Below are positions 7,793 to 17,558 of a DNA stretch of 64,000 nucleotides, in pieces. The DNA comes from Dactylosporangium sp. AC04546. GTDB taxonomy: Bacteria > Actinomycetota > Actinomycetes > Mycobacteriales > Micromonosporaceae. Location of the stretch: assembly GCF_022095675.1 (NCBI RefSeq), contig NZ_JAHYSG010000057.1, forward strand, positions 1 through 64,000, read 5' to 3'. The position numbers were made by a program, and so were the translations under genes. Within the stretch, counting starts at the first letter, position 1. Each line of letters opens with the position of its first letter. The notes below the pieces were generated by a model. That model had not been told where the DNA came from. It saw nothing but the letters and a program-made list of their open reading frames with translations, and did not search any database.

Positions 7793-7944
7793 CAGGCAGC
7801 GTCATACACCGTTTCCGCGCTGTCAACACGAGATTGCCGAGAGGTTTCGCCACCGGGGTTCCGACTGTAAATTTCAGGGCCGCCGATCTTCCGCGGCCCG
7901 GGAGGCCGGCGCCGCAGGCACTGGTGTGACCAGCGTGGATCTCC

Positions 7945-7950
7945 TAGCCT
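7945..7950 (+). promoter_or_regulatory. -10 box TAGCCT, leaderless
   Basis: TAGCCT with a six-base spacer before ATG 7957. Confidence 0.45.
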
Positions 7951-7956
7951 GCTCGC

Positions 7957-8298
7957 ATGCGTGACTGGATTTCCGTCATCGTCGCGGTGCTCGGCGTGCT
8001 CCTCGTCCTGGCCGGCTCCGCCCTCATCGTGATGCGCGCGCTGGCCTCGTCGGCTCCGCCGGCTCCCCTGGCCACCCCGGACTCCTCGTTCGACGAGTCC
8101 CCCACCGCTGCGGTGGTGGCCCCCGCCCCCGCCCCGGCGCCGGCCCGCAACCGGCTGGTGGACGCGGTGAAGAACCCCTCACCGGCCGACCGGCTGATCT
8201 TCTGGGGCATCATCCTGTTGGTACTGGCAGCGATCGCGGCCGGTGCGATCTCGTTCAGCCTCGGCGCGTCCGGGGGCACGGTGCCCACCGTGCCGTAG
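7957..8298 (+). CDS. Two-helix membrane protein, unknown function
   Basis: A 113-residue protein with an N-terminal transmembrane helix (about 5-28), an Ala/Pro-rich linker containing an alternating PAPAPAPA stretch (about 32-65) and a second helix (about 80-103). No motif identifies it. It is followed by ctaD about 150 bases later on the same strand, but the intervening sequence makes a separate transcript possible. It could be an accessory respiratory membrane protein; that is a guess from position only. Confidence 0.7.
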   Translation: MRDWISVIVAVLGVLLVLAGSALIVMRALASSAPPAPLATPDSSFDESPTAAVVAPAPAPAPARNRLVDAVKNPSPADRLIFWGIILLVLAAIAAGAISFSLGASGGTVPTVP

Positions 8299-8450
8299 TG
8301 CACCCCGCGGGGTGGCACTGGAGATCGCCCGCCCCCAGCGGATTCGCCCAGACGGGGGGAGACTATTCTGCCTCCGAGGTGACGTGTTGATCGCGCGGCG
8401 CCTCACGGAGCTGGCTCGCCAGCGGGTTCAACAGCCTCAGGAGGCCTTTC

Positions 8451-10187
8451 GTGACCACCGTTGCGCCAAAGCCGATCGTCACCAGGCCTTGGCCGGTGCA
8501 CCAGCCGGTCAAGGGCTCGGCGTTCGCTCGGCTGTTGCGGACCACGGACGCCAAGCAGATCGGCTTGATGTACCTCACCACGTCGTTCGTGTTCTTCATG
8601 ATCGGCGGCTTCATGGCGCTGCTCATGCGCGCCGAGCTGGCCCGGCCGGGTCTGCAGTTCCTGTCGCCGGAGCAGTACAACCAGCTGTTCACCATGCACG
8701 GCACGATCATGCTGCTGTTCTTCGCGACGCCGATCGTCTTCGCGTTCGCGAACTACATCACGCCGCTGCAGATCGGCGCCCCCGACGTCTCGTTCCCCCG
8801 GCTGAACTCGTTCGCCTACTGGCTCTACGCGTTCGGTGGCTCGATCACCCTGATCGGGTTCATCACGCCGGGCGGCGCCGCGGACTTCGGCTGGTTCGCC
8901 TACGCGCCGCTGAATAACATGATCAACTCGCCCGGCGTGGGTGCCGACCTCTGGATCGTCGGCCTGGTCCTCTCCGGCCTGGGCACCATCCTCGGTGCCG
9001 TCAACATGATCACCACGATCCTGACCCTGCGCGCGCCCGGCATGACCATGTTCCGGATGCCGATGTTCACCTGGAACATCCTGGTCACGAGCGTCCTGGT
9101 GATCATGGTCTTCCCGATCCTGGCCGCCGCCCTGCTGGCGCTGGAGGCCGACCGCCGTCTGGGTGCCCACGTCTACGACGCCAGCACCGGCGGCGCGATG
9201 CTCTGGCAGCACCTGTTCTGGTTCTTCGGCCACCCCGAGGTGTACATCGTGGCGCTGCCGTTCTTCGGCATCATCACCGAGGTCATCCCGGTCTTCAGCC
9301 GCAAGCCGGTCTTCGGCTACAAGGGCCTCGTCGGCGCCACGATCGCGATCGGCGCCCTGTCGATGAGCGTGTGGGCCCACCACATGTTCGCGACCGGCCA
9401 GGTCCTCATGCCGTTCTTCTCGTTCCTGAGCTTCGTCATCGCCGTGCCGACCGGCATGAAGTTCTTCAACTGGATCGGCACGATGTGGCGCGGCCAGATC
9501 ACCTTCGAGACACCGATGCTCTTCGCGATCGGGTTCCTGGTGACCTTCCTCTTCGGCGGCCTCTCCGGCGTGCTGCTGGCCAGCCCGCCGATCGACTTCC
9601 ACGTCTCGGACACGTACTTCGTGGTGGCCCACTTCCACTACGTGCTCTTCGGCACGATCGTGTTCGCGGTGTACTCCGGCATCTACTTCTGGTTCCCGAA
9701 GATGACCGGCCGGATGCTCGACGACCGCCTGGGCAAGGTCCACTTCTGGCTCACCACGATCGGCTTCCACACCACGTTCCTGGTGCAGCACTGGCTGGGC
9801 ACGCAGGGCATGCCCCGCCGCTACGCCGACTACCTGGCGTCCGACGGCTTCACCACGCTGAACACGATCTCCACGATCGGCTCGTTCATCACCGGCCTGT
9901 CGACCCTGCCGTTCATCTGGAACGTGTGGAAGTCGTACAAGACGGGCCGCGTCGTCGAGGTCAACGACCCGTGGGGCCACGGCATGTCGCTGGAGTGGGC
10001 CACGAGCTGCCCGCCCCCGCTGCGCAACTTCGACAGCATGCCGCGCATCCGCTCGGAGCGCCCGGCGTTCGACGCCCGCTACCCGGCGCACGCCCCGGGC
10101 CACTCCCTGGAGGCCCCGCCTCCGGGCGGCGCCCGCCCGCTGAGCCACGAGGCCGACGGCGGCGCCACGTACGAGGAACAGCACTAG
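8451..10187 (+). CDS. ctaD: Cytochrome c oxidase subunit I
   Basis: The 578-residue catalytic subunit of the aa3-type oxidase, which reduces oxygen to water and pumps protons in the cytoplasmic membrane. Twelve membrane helices are evident. Key residues are present: the low-spin heme ligand in FTMHGT (His 83), the CuB/Tyr crosslink motif HPEVY (from His 261), the CuB pair in WAHHMF and the two heme ligands in [17 protein letters not shown] six bases before GTG 8451 sets the start. The gene stands alone; ctaC, ctaE and ctaF are not here, as in other actinobacteria. Confidence 0.97.
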   Translation: MTTVAPKPIVTRPWPVHQPVKGSAFARLLRTTDAKQIGLMYLTTSFVFFMIGGFMALLMRAELARPGLQFLSPEQYNQLFTMHGTIMLLFFATPIVFAFANYITPLQIGAPDVSFPRLNSFAYWLYAFGGSITLIGFITPGGAADFGWFAYAPLNNMINSPGVGADLWIVGLVLSGLGTILGAVNMITTILTLRAPGMTMFRMPMFTWNILVTSVLVIMVFPILAAALLALEADRRLGAHVYDASTGGAMLWQHLFWFFGHPEVYIVALPFFGIITEVIPVFSRKPVFGYKGLVGATIAIGALSMSVWAHHMFATGQVLMPFFSFLSFVIAVPTGMKFFNWIGTMWRGQITFETPMLFAIGFLVTFLFGGLSGVLLASPPIDFHVSDTYFVVAHFHYVLFGTIVFAVYSGIYFWFPKMTGRMLDDRLGKVHFWLTTIGFHTTFLVQHWLGTQGMPRRYADYLASDGFTTLNTISTIGSFITGLSTLPFIWNVWKSYKTGRVVEVNDPWGHGMSLEWATSCPPPLRNFDSMPRIRSERPAFDARYPAHAPGHSLEAPPPGGARPLSHEADGGATYEEQH

Positions 10188-10203
10188 CTCCCAACCAGCC
10201 CAA

Positions 10204-10240
10204 AACCGCCCCCGGCGCCTGCAGAGGCCCGGGGGCGGTT
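10204..10240 (+). terminator. Terminator of ctaD
   Basis: A 12-bp stem AACCGCCCCCGG with its complement, 16 bases after the ctaD stop. The flanking A and T pairs give a weak U tract. Confidence 0.75.
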
Positions 10241-10571
10241 CGCGTCTGGGGCGCGCAGCTTTGTTTCACACGTGTTACGTGCCTTCGGGGTCCGGGGGGC
10301 AGGCTAAAGGCCTGCAAGGCTGTTGGCGGGCTTCTTGAGCCCCTTCTCGGGGGGTTGTTGACGGCCGGTCGCCGGCGAAGCGGCTCGACGGCCGGGCGTT
10401 TCGTCCCGAGCGCGACTTCCGCGCCCCGAGCTGTGCTGAGCGCCCCGAGCCCGCGCCGAGCCTGCGCTTGAGGCGTAGCCCGCCTCTCGGAAGGACCGGT
10501 TCGCAAAGACCGGCCGATTTGTCCCGTTCGTCCCGAAGGTCCCGCGCTGCAGGTCCTCGGTGTGACCGCGG
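10241..10571. other. Gene-free stretch after ctaD
   Basis: No frame here has a plausible start, ribosome-binding site or recognisable product. A minus-strand frame at 10275-10673 reads through the repeat at 10572-10632 and is arginine-rich noise. Short direct repeats such as GACCGG (around 10493 and 10509) and GAGCGC are present. I see no promoter. Confidence 0.5.
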
Positions 10572-10632
10572 TCCATGATCGAGGGAAACTTCTGGTCGCC
10601 ATGGCAGCCAGATGCTTCCCTTGATCATGGGA
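10572..10632. repeat. REP-like palindrome, family A copy 2
   Basis: The same element as 160-219 with scattered substitutions. The arms CCATGATC(G/A)AGGGAA still pair and the central GGTCGCCATGGCAGCC is retained. It lies between the convergent ctaD and STAS genes. Confidence 0.8.
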
Positions 10633-10665
10633 GCCCTCGGGATACACAGGAAATGCGCAGCTTTT

Positions 10666-10684
10666 GGTCCCAAATATTGGGACC
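10666..10684. repeat. 19-base perfect palindrome
   Basis: GGTCCCAAATATTGGGACC, an AT-centred palindrome unlike the surrounding GC-rich DNA, 73 bases past the end of the STAS gene. It could be a regulator binding site or a small terminator. Confidence 0.5.
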
Positions 10685-10756
10685 CGGAACTTCACTCGCC
10701 CGGGGTCGCGAACGCGGCCGGCCCCGAGCGAGTCGGCTAGCAGCTGCCGAGCCGGA

Positions 10757-11134
10757 TCAGGCCGGCGTGGTTACTCCGCGTTCACGCGGCTGGGGGAGCC
10801 GGCCGGACACGGTGCCGGGCGGAATCGGCACGCCCAGGATGTCGCTCACGCCTACGACAGCGAACAGTCGGGCGATGAACGGATTCGGGCGGCGGATGTC
10901 GAGCTTCACGCCCATGCTGTGGCAGATGCGCTTGGCAACGACCAGGGTGCCGATGCCGGTGGAGTCGAGGAAGGTGACCCCTGCAAGGTCGATGACCAGG
11001 AGGTCGATGCTTCCGTCGAGCACTGAGCTCACTGCTGTGCGGAGCTCCTGAGCGGTCTCATAGTCGATTTCGCCGCTCAGTGTCAGCACTGCCTCGCGCT
11101 GATCCGAAGGGCGAGTCTCGATCGACAACTTCAC
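10757..11134 (-). CDS. STAS-domain anti-sigma factor antagonist
   Basis: A 125-residue single STAS domain. The phosphorylation-site region DLAGVTFLDSTGIGTLV (about 53-70) carries the conserved serine used in SpoIIAA/RsbV partner switching, in which the dephosphorylated antagonist binds an anti-sigma kinase and frees a sigma factor. GTG 11134 is chosen because AGGAGG lies five bases upstream; an earlier ATG would add 28 non-conserved residues. No kinase or sigma gene adjoins. The HATPase-type protein at 57966 is a candidate partner class, but linkage is not shown. Confidence 0.9.
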   Translation of the reverse strand: MKLSIETRPSDQREAVLTLSGEIDYETAQELRTAVSSVLDGSIDLLVIDLAGVTFLDSTGIGTLVVAKRICHSMGVKLDIRRPNPFIARLFAVVGVSDILGVPIPPGTVSGRLPQPRERGVTTPA

Positions 11135-11349
11135 GTGACCCTCCTGGTGCTGAGCCGTCCACCATGGACGACCCTTTGAGGTCTCGCAAGCGTAGCGAAG
11201 TCTTGCCATTTTCGCCACGCTCCGTGTAGGCGCTCCTTACGGTATGACGTGAGAAGTCCTCACATCGGACAGCAGAACCTGCCTGCCCGCATGACGGTAC
11301 ACGTCGCTTGTTACACGGCAAGTCCGGTCACGTGCCATCCGCCGGTTGG

Positions 11350-11922
11350 TCAACTCCGGGCCACGATCGGTTCACCCACCAGGTTCACCCCTGCCTCCCG
11401 CAGGGTGACCAGGGCGTTCTCGGTCGTGGCGGGCGCGACGCCCGCCGTCAGGTCGAGCAACACGGTTGTAACGAACCCCTCACGTACCGCATCCAAGGCG
11501 GTCGCCCGCACGCAGTGGTCGGTCGCGATGCCGACCACGTCGACCGACGTCACGTTGCGTGCGCGCAGCCATTCGGCCAGGCCGACGCCGTCGGCGGCGC
11601 CTTCGAAGCCGGAGTAGGCCGCTGCGTACGCGCCCTTCTCGAAGACCGCCTCGACCCGGGACGTGTCCAGGGACGGGTGGAACTCGATGCCGCCCGTGCC
11701 GACCACACAGTGGGACGGCCAGGTGTCGACGTAGTCGGGCGACGCGGCGAAGTGCGCGCCCGGGTCGACGTGGTGGTCCTGCGTGGCGACGACGTGGTCC
11801 CACGAGCCCCCGGCGATGGCGGCCGAGATCGACGCGGCCACCGAGGCGCCCCCGGCGACGGGGAGCGAGCCGCCCTCGCAGAAGTCGTTCTGCACGTCGA
11901 CGACGATGAGCGCGCGGGTCAT
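11350..11922 (-). CDS. pncA: Nicotinamidase / isochorismatase-like hydrolase
   Basis: A 190-residue isochorismatase-fold hydrolase that converts nicotinamide to nicotinate. The triad is visible: Asp in VVDVQNDFCEGGSLPV (residue 9), Lys in FEKGAYAAAYSGFEG (about 95) and Cys in ATDHCVRATA (about 134). Metal-binding residues lie in TQDHHVDPGAHF. The ATG overlaps the stop of pncB by four bases, and pncB uses the nicotinate it makes, so the assignment to NAD salvage is well supported. Confidence 0.93.
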   Translation of the reverse strand: MTRALIVVDVQNDFCEGGSLPVAGGASVAASISAAIAGGSWDHVVATQDHHVDPGAHFAASPDYVDTWPSHCVVGTGGIEFHPSLDTSRVEAVFEKGAYAAAYSGFEGAADGVGLAEWLRARNVTSVDVVGIATDHCVRATALDAVREGFVTTVLLDLTAGVAPATTENALVTLREAGVNLVGEPIVARS

Positions 11923-13202
11923 GAGGCGCCTCCTTGCATGGTCACGGGGACGGCGGGGTCGCCGGCGGAGAGTTTCAGGCCCTCCCAGGGGATCGAGATC
12001 AGGCACTGGCGGAGGTGCTCGCGCGACTCGGCGAGCGACGGCAGGTCGTCCGCAGCGACGCCGGCGCGCACGAAGGGGCGCTGCAGCAGGCGGTCGTGCG
12101 GCTGCGCTGGCGGCGAGCCCAGCGAGACGACGATCTCCTCGGTGGCGGTGCCGGTCGGCTTGTGCCGCCGGACGGCGGTCTTGCGCCCGCCGACCGTGCC
12201 CTTGTTCTCCGAGCGCTTCACGACGGGGCGGCCGTCGACCTCGACCAGCTTGTACACCAGGCCGGCGGTCGGCGCCCCCGAGCCGACGACGACCGCGGTG
12301 CCGGCGCCGTAGGCGTCGACGGGCTCGGCGGCCAGGGCGGCGATCGCGTACTCGTCGAGGTCGCCGGACACGATGATCTGCGTGTCGGTCGCGCCGAGCG
12401 AGTCGAGCAGCGCCCGCGACTCGGAGGCCAGCACCGACAGGTCGCCCGAGTCGATGCGGACCGCGCGCAGGTCGGGGCCGGCGACGGCGATCGCGTTGCG
12501 GATGCCCTGCGCGATGTCGTAGGTGTCGACGAGCAGCGTGGTCTGCTTGCCCAGCGCCGCGACCTGAGAGCCGAACGCGGCCTGCTCCGAGTCGTGCAGC
12601 AGGGTGAAGGCGTGCGCGGCGGTGCCGGTGGTCGGGATGCCGTAGCGGCGGCCCGCCTCCAGGTTGGAGGTGAACGCGAAGCCGGCCAGGTAGGCGGCCC
12701 GGGCGGCGGCCACCGCGGCCTCCTCGTGGGTGCGGCGCGAGCCCATCTCGATGACGGCGCGCCCGCGGGCCGCGGTCACCATGCGGGCGGCGGCGGCCGC
12801 GATCGCGCTGTCGTGGTTGAGCACCGACAGCGCCAACGTCTCCAGGACCACGCACTCGGCGAACGTGCCGCTGACGGTCAGGATCGGCGAGCCGGGGAAG
12901 AACAGCTCACCCTCGGCGTAGCCGTCCACGTCACCGGAGAAGCGGTACGCCGCGAGCCACTCCGCGGTGGCGTCGTCGACGATCCGCCGCTCCCGCAGGA
13001 ACTCGACGTCCTCCGGCGCGAACCGGAAGTCGGCGATGAGCGAGAGCAGTCGGCCGGTGCCGGCGACCACACCGTAGCGGCGCCCGGTCGGCAGGCGGCG
13101 GGCGAACACCTCGAACACGCAGCGGCGGTCGGCGGTGCCGTCGCGCAGGGCCGCCGACAGCATCGTCAGCTCGTAGTGGTCGGTCAGCAGCGAGCTTGTC
13201 AC
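11919..13202 (-). CDS. pncB: Nicotinate phosphoribosyltransferase
   Basis: A 427-residue enzyme that joins nicotinate to PRPP in NAD salvage. N-terminal LLTDHYELTM, the SRRTHEEAAV region (about 155) and the IRIDSGDLSVLASESR phosphate-binding region (about 240-255) are typical of the family. The equivalent M. tuberculosis gene (Rv1330c, pncB1) also sits beside clpS. GTG 13202 has a TAGGGT box six bases upstream and no Shine-Dalgarno. First gene of the pncB-pncA operon. Confidence 0.95.
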   Translation of the reverse strand: MTSSLLTDHYELTMLSAALRDGTADRRCVFEVFARRLPTGRRYGVVAGTGRLLSLIADFRFAPEDVEFLRERRIVDDATAEWLAAYRFSGDVDGYAEGELFFPGSPILTVSGTFAECVVLETLALSVLNHDSAIAAAAARMVTAARGRAVIEMGSRRTHEEAAVAAARAAYLAGFAFTSNLEAGRRYGIPTTGTAAHAFTLLHDSEQAAFGSQVAALGKQTTLLVDTYDIAQGIRNAIAVAGPDLRAVRIDSGDLSVLASESRALLDSLGATDTQIIVSGDLDEYAIAALAAEPVDAYGAGTAVVVGSGAPTAGLVYKLVEVDGRPVVKRSENKGTVGGRKTAVRRHKPTGTATEEIVVSLGSPPAQPHDRLLQRPFVRAGVAADDLPSLAESREHLRQCLISIPWEGLKLSAGDPAVPVTMQGGAS

Positions 13203-13208
13203 GGACCA

Positions 13209-13214
13209 ACCCTA
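13209..13214 (-). promoter_or_regulatory. -10 box TAGGGT, leaderless pncB
   Basis: TAGGGT with a six-base spacer before GTG 13202. Confidence 0.5.
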
Positions 13215-13237
13215 TGCGACGGCGAATAGGACGCCGA

Positions 13238-15862
13238 TCACTCTTCGGGCGGCAGCGAGCGCAGTGCGGCGGCCAGCTCGGCGCGGCCGGTCACGCCGAG
13301 CTTCGCGTAGACGCGCATGAGGTGGTTGTCGACGGTGCGGGAGGAGAGGTACAGCTGATCGGCGATCTCCTTCGACGGCACGCCGGCGGCCGCGAGCCGC
13401 GCGATCTGCCGCTCCCGGCCGGTGAGCATCGGCTGTGGTACCACCAGCGCCGGAGTGACCGCGAGCTGGCACTCGGCCCGCAGCTCGGCCAGCCGCTGCG
13501 CCGCTCGCGGGGTCTGCGGCGACCGGATGCCGCGCAGCAGCGTGACGGCGCCGGCCGCGGCCTCGGCGGCGAAGAGGTTCAGCTCCATCTCGGCCAGTTC
13601 CTCGGCGACCGCGAGCAGGCTGCCGCCGTCCTCCTCGGCCATCGCGCGGACGTGCCACGCCATCGCCGGGGCGAGCCGCCCCTCGACGGTCTGCGCGAGG
13701 GCGTCGATCCGATCGTGGGCCTCGGCCGCGAAGCCGAGGCGCCCGAGGTGGTAGAGCGCGAACATCTCATGGGCGGCGAAGCCGTCGTTGCGGTTGCGCG
13801 CGGCCAGGCGGCGCAGCACCTCGGCGGCCGTGTTCACGTCACCGGAGGCCACCGCGACCCACGCCCGGGCCTCCTCGAGCCAGGGGTACAACACCTCCAT
13901 CGACCGGTAATGCGCCCGCTCCGCCTCAGCGAAGGCGGTCGCGGCCGACGCCGCGTCGCCGCAGAGCGCGGCGATGTGCGCCCGCTCGGCGTGGGCCAGG
14001 GCGACGAAGATCCGGCCGGTGGCGAGGGCGGCGCTGGCCTGGCTGGCCGCGCGGGCCGCCTCCTGCAGCCGGCCGCGCAGGCGCGCCGCCTGGGCCCGCA
14101 CGATCTGGAGGTACCCCGAGCCGAGCAGGAAGTTGCCGGCGTCGGCCATACCCGCGAACTCGGCGGCGACGATCGCGTCGACCGCGTCGAGGTCGGCGGC
14201 GAGGATCATGGCGGTGCCGCGGGCCAGCTCGATCCCGAGCTGGATGTAGGGCACCTCGGCCCGCCACTGCGAGGCGTCGGCGTCGAGCGCCGCCATCGCC
14301 TTGACCGTCTGCACCGGCGTGCCGCGCATCGCCTGGAGGTGGCCCATGTTGCTGCGGGCCAGGGCACGCGGGCCCGGCGCGCTGGCCGGGCCGTCGAGGA
14401 CGGTGCGGGCCAGGGTCAGCGCCTGGCCGTAGTCGCCGCGGTGCAGCCGCATGGTCGACTCGACGGCCAGGGCGAGCGAGCGCTCCCGCAGGTCGCCGAG
14501 CTTCTGTGCCTGCCGGTCGAGCTCGTCGACGGTGGTCGGGTCGCCGAGGCCCCACTGCGCGGTGATGTGCCGGATGGCCAGCCAGCGGCTGCGCTGCGCC
14601 TCGTCGCCGATCTGGTCCTCGTTCTGGTCGAGGATCAGCGCCCCCTCGTCGGGGCAGTTGGCGAACATGAGGATCGTCGCGAGCGTCTCGGCGGCGTCGA
14701 ACCCGCCGCCCGCCGCCACCGCGGCCTTGCCCAGCCGCATCGCGAGGGCCATGTCGTAGGTGGCGAACGCGAGCCGGCAGGCGTTGAGCAGCTGCACCGG
14801 GTCGCGGGCCGTGTCGCTGTCGAGCCGCCAGACCGCCACCCGCAGCAGGTCGTCGCGGCGCCGCGCCCCGGTCTCCTCGACGAGGCCGGCGAGCTGGTCG
14901 AGCAGCCGCCGGAACCGGGTGACCGGGCAGCGGCGGCGGACGACCTCGCCGTACAGCGGATGGGCCAGCCGCACCGTGGTCCGCCGGTCCTCGACGACGA
15001 CCCGGATGAGCTGGCGCTCCTCGGCCGTCTCGACGGTGGCCAGGTCGGTCGCGTTGACCAGCAGGGGCAGGCCGATCGGCTCGCCGAACGCGACGAGCTC
15101 CAGCACCGCCCGCTCCTGCGCGGTGAGCTTGCCGATGCGCGCGTCGACGACCTCGGTCAGCGTCGGCGCCAGGTCGACCTTGCCGGTCCAGCGCTGCATG
15201 CCGTAGCTCTCGATGATCTCGCCGGCCGCGTGCGCGGCGATCACCAGCTCGCGCAGCAGCAGCGCGTTGCCCTGGGAGAGCTGCCAGAGCCGGTCGACCG
15301 ACGCGGAGTCGACCGGGCCGCCGAGCACCTGCTGGAGCAGGTCCGAGGTCTCCTGGAGGGTCAGCGGGCCGAGCTCGATCCGCTCGACCAGGTCGTCCTT
15401 CCACAGCGCGCTGATCGGGTCGTGCACCGGCTCGCCGGTGCGGACGGTGCCGATCACGGTCGCGTTCTCGGACCGGGCCACGTAGTACACGAGCGCCGCG
15501 GACAGCGGATCGAGGAGGTGGGCGTCGTCGATCGCCACGACGATCGGCCGGCCGGCGGCCTGCCGGTGCAGCGCGTCGACGGCCCAGCGCAGCAGCCCCG
15601 CGGGCGAGCCGCCCGCCGGCTGGTCGGGTGGCAGCACCTGGGCCAGCCCGCCGAGCGGCAGGCCCGCCGTGGCGGCGTTGGCGGTGGCCGTCCAGACCGC
15701 GAGCCGGTCCTGGTCAAGGGCCTGGACGCCCTCGCGCAACAATCGACTCTTGCCGATGCCTGGAGGTCCGCCGAGAATCAGACCGCGACCAGTGGTTCCG
15801 GATGCGGACTCGGCGACCCGGCTCAGTTCTGCGTTTCGTCCGACGAAGCTCCAGGGGGGCAC
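13238..15862 (-). CDS. LAL-type LuxR-family ATPase regulator
   Basis: An 874-residue large ATP-binding regulator of the LuxR family (MalT/LAL type). An AAA-like NTPase comes first, with Walker A GPPGIGKS (32-39) and Walker B IVVAIDDAHL (about 106-115). A long helical, TPR-like middle follows (about 330-780), and the C-terminal LuxR helix-turn-helix ends it (LTGRERQIARLAAAGVPSKEI, about 808-865). Such proteins activate transcription in response to a ligand and ATP. It is divergent from the GTPase gene at 16056 and a 12-base palindrome overlaps its promoter. Confidence 0.92.
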   Translation of the reverse strand: MPPWSFVGRNAELSRVAESASGTTGRGLILGGPPGIGKSRLLREGVQALDQDRLAVWTATANAATAGLPLGGLAQVLPPDQPAGGSPAGLLRWAVDALHRQAAGRPIVVAIDDAHLLDPLSAALVYYVARSENATVIGTVRTGEPVHDPISALWKDDLVERIELGPLTLQETSDLLQQVLGGPVDSASVDRLWQLSQGNALLLRELVIAAHAAGEIIESYGMQRWTGKVDLAPTLTEVVDARIGKLTAQERAVLELVAFGEPIGLPLLVNATDLATVETAEERQLIRVVVEDRRTTVRLAHPLYGEVVRRRCPVTRFRRLLDQLAGLVEETGARRRDDLLRVAVWRLDSDTARDPVQLLNACRLAFATYDMALAMRLGKAAVAAGGGFDAAETLATILMFANCPDEGALILDQNEDQIGDEAQRSRWLAIRHITAQWGLGDPTTVDELDRQAQKLGDLRERSLALAVESTMRLHRGDYGQALTLARTVLDGPASAPGPRALARSNMGHLQAMRGTPVQTVKAMAALDADASQWRAEVPYIQLGIELARGTAMILAADLDAVDAIVAAEFAGMADAGNFLLGSGYLQIVRAQAARLRGRLQEAARAASQASAALATGRIFVALAHAERAHIAALCGDAASAATAFAEAERAHYRSMEVLYPWLEEARAWVAVASGDVNTAAEVLRRLAARNRNDGFAAHEMFALYHLGRLGFAAEAHDRIDALAQTVEGRLAPAMAWHVRAMAEEDGGSLLAVAEELAEMELNLFAAEAAAGAVTLLRGIRSPQTPRAAQRLAELRAECQLAVTPALVVPQPMLTGRERQIARLAAAGVPSKEIADQLYLSSRTVDNHLMRVYAKLGVTGRAELAAALRSLPPEE

Positions 15863-15868
15863 CGTCGC

Positions 15869-15882
15869 AGCATATCGATATG
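15869..15882 (-). promoter_or_regulatory. -10 box overlapped by a palindromic site
   Basis: TATGCT (15869-15874) stands six bases before GTG 15862. The perfect palindrome CATATCGATATG (15871-15882) overlaps it, well placed for a repressor or for autoregulation of the LAL gene. Confidence 0.5.
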
Positions 15883-16055
15883 TTGGTTACTGGGCGTACC
15901 TGCGGGCGCACGAACTTGAGTAGTGCGATCGGATCCAGTTGAGTACCCGAAGCCCTGCCTCGGTAAGTGCCTGTTCACGTAGCGTTCCGATGCTGCTCGC
16001 AAAGTCATCCAGATTGCCTGCGGTGGTACATCCCGGGCGCGCAAGGAGGTCGCAC

Positions 16056-17543
16056 ATGGGGTCTGGAGTGATGCAGGCGCCGTCGATCGATCTAGCCGTC
16101 GCGACGACCACCGGGGGTCCCGTGTCCGCGATGCCGGTCCGCGGCAGCCGGAGCCAACGGCCGCCGTCCGCCCAGGCCCACTCCTACGCCGTCGTCGCCG
16201 GCTCCCCTCGCAGCGGCAAGACCGCGCTGGTCAACGCCTTGATCCACCGTACCGAACCCGACCGTGCCGCCGAGGAGGAGGCCTGGACGGTGTTCCGCCA
16301 CGGCGAGCGCCCCGACGTCCGGGCGTTCATCCCCGGCCACCGGGAGCCGCGCCCGGCCACGGCGCCGAAGAGCGGCCCGCAGCGACCGGCCCGGCGGATC
16401 GAGATCAGCCACCCGGCGAGCCTGCTCAAGAGCGTCGCCCTGGTCGACACGCCCGGCGCCGGGGGCCTGGACCCGGCCCGGGCCGAGATCGTCCTCGACG
16501 CCGCCGAGCACGGGCTCGGCATGCTGTTCGTGATCGACGCGGCCGCGCCGCTGTCGCGGGCCGACCTCGACCTGCTGGCCACCGCGGCCGAGCGGGTCGA
16601 GCGGATCGGGTTCGTCCTCACCCACATCGACCAGCACGACCTGTGGCCGGAGATGCTCGCCGCCGACCGGGCGCTGCTCGCCTCGCGCGGCCCGAAGCTG
16701 GCCACCGCGCCCTGGTTCCCCGTGTCGCTCGAGCCCGACGCCGTGTTCGGCGTCGCCGAACTGCGCCACCTGCTGGAGACCTGGGCCGACCAGCACGGCG
16801 TGGCCGAGGTCAAGATCGGCGGGGTCACCGCGGCCACCGTCTCGGGCGCCGGCGACGGCTGGCAGGAGCGGCTCGACCGGGAGATCCGCCAGCGCGGCCT
16901 CGCCGCGACCGAGCGCGTCTCGATCGACCTGGCGACCATCCACGTGCGCTGCGTGCAGGAGCTCGGCTCGGGCAAGGGCTGCCCGGAGCTGCCCCATGTG
17001 CTCGACCGCGAGCTGCACGCGCTCTCCCTGCGCACCACCCGCCAGCTGCACGCCGACACCCGCGAGGTGATCGCCGCCGTGTTCGGCGAGCTGCTCGACG
17101 TGCCGCCCGACGAGACCGTGCTGCGCCGGATCGCGACCGCCGCCCGGCGGGCCGCCGACACCCTGCGCGACGACGACCGCGAGCGCGACCGGGCGCTGCT
17201 GGTGACCACCACCTCGGCCGTCGCCGCGCTGACCGGGGCCGCCGCCGTCGACAGCCTGTCCGCGGTCAGCGGGGCCGACTGGACCGACACGCCCGACCGC
17301 GTGCTCGCGGCGATCGGGATCGGCCTCAACGCCAGCTGCTTCGCGATGTGGCAGCCGAAGCTCGCCCCGGGCGGGCCGCCGAAGCTGCCGGACAAGAAGG
17401 ACTGCCGCCGCTGGCTGCAGCACGCCCTGCGTGAGGTCGAGGTCGAGGTCGGCCATGAGCTCAGCGAACGGTACACCGAGCTGCGTCAGGCGCTCGCCAT
17501 CATCGCCGGGGACGCGGTCGACCATGGCGTGCTGCTCGCTTGA
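16056..17543 (+). CDS. Dynamin-like GTPase
   Basis: A 495-residue P-loop GTPase. The G1 loop is GSPRSGKT (49-56), G3 is DTPGAGG, and the usual TKxD of G4 appears as THID. The C-terminal half is helical with a possible membrane-touching hydrophobic stretch (TSAVAALTGAAAV, about 387-400). This layout fits bacterial dynamin-like proteins that remodel membranes or position complexes. AAGGAGG six bases before ATG 16056 decides the start. It is divergent from the LAL regulator, with 193 bases between; no dynamin partner gene adjoins. Confidence 0.75.
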   Translation: MGSGVMQAPSIDLAVATTTGGPVSAMPVRGSRSQRPPSAQAHSYAVVAGSPRSGKTALVNALIHRTEPDRAAEEEAWTVFRHGERPDVRAFIPGHREPRPATAPKSGPQRPARRIEISHPASLLKSVALVDTPGAGGLDPARAEIVLDAAEHGLGMLFVIDAAAPLSRADLDLLATAAERVERIGFVLTHIDQHDLWPEMLAADRALLASRGPKLATAPWFPVSLEPDAVFGVAELRHLLETWADQHGVAEVKIGGVTAATVSGAGDGWQERLDREIRQRGLAATERVSIDLATIHVRCVQELGSGKGCPELPHVLDRELHALSLRTTRQLHADTREVIAAVFGELLDVPPDETVLRRIATAARRAADTLRDDDRERDRALLVTTTSAVAALTGAAAVDSLSAVSGADWTDTPDRVLAAIGIGLNASCFAMWQPKLAPGGPPKLPDKKDCRRWLQHALREVEVEVGHELSERYTELRQALAIIAGDAVDHGVLLA

Positions 17544-17558
17544 TGGCACCATGTTGGT

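Noticed and set aside
8403..10184. A 593-codon minus-strand frame
   Set aside because: Antisense to ctaD, with histidine/arginine-rich noise.
10275..10673. A 132-codon minus-strand frame in the gap after ctaD
   Set aside because: It reads through the REP element and has no ribosome-binding site or conserved feature.
13196..15919. A 907-codon plus-strand open frame
   Set aside because: It is antisense to the LAL regulator, which has clear domains in the right frame. GC-rich codon bias alone keeps the frame open.
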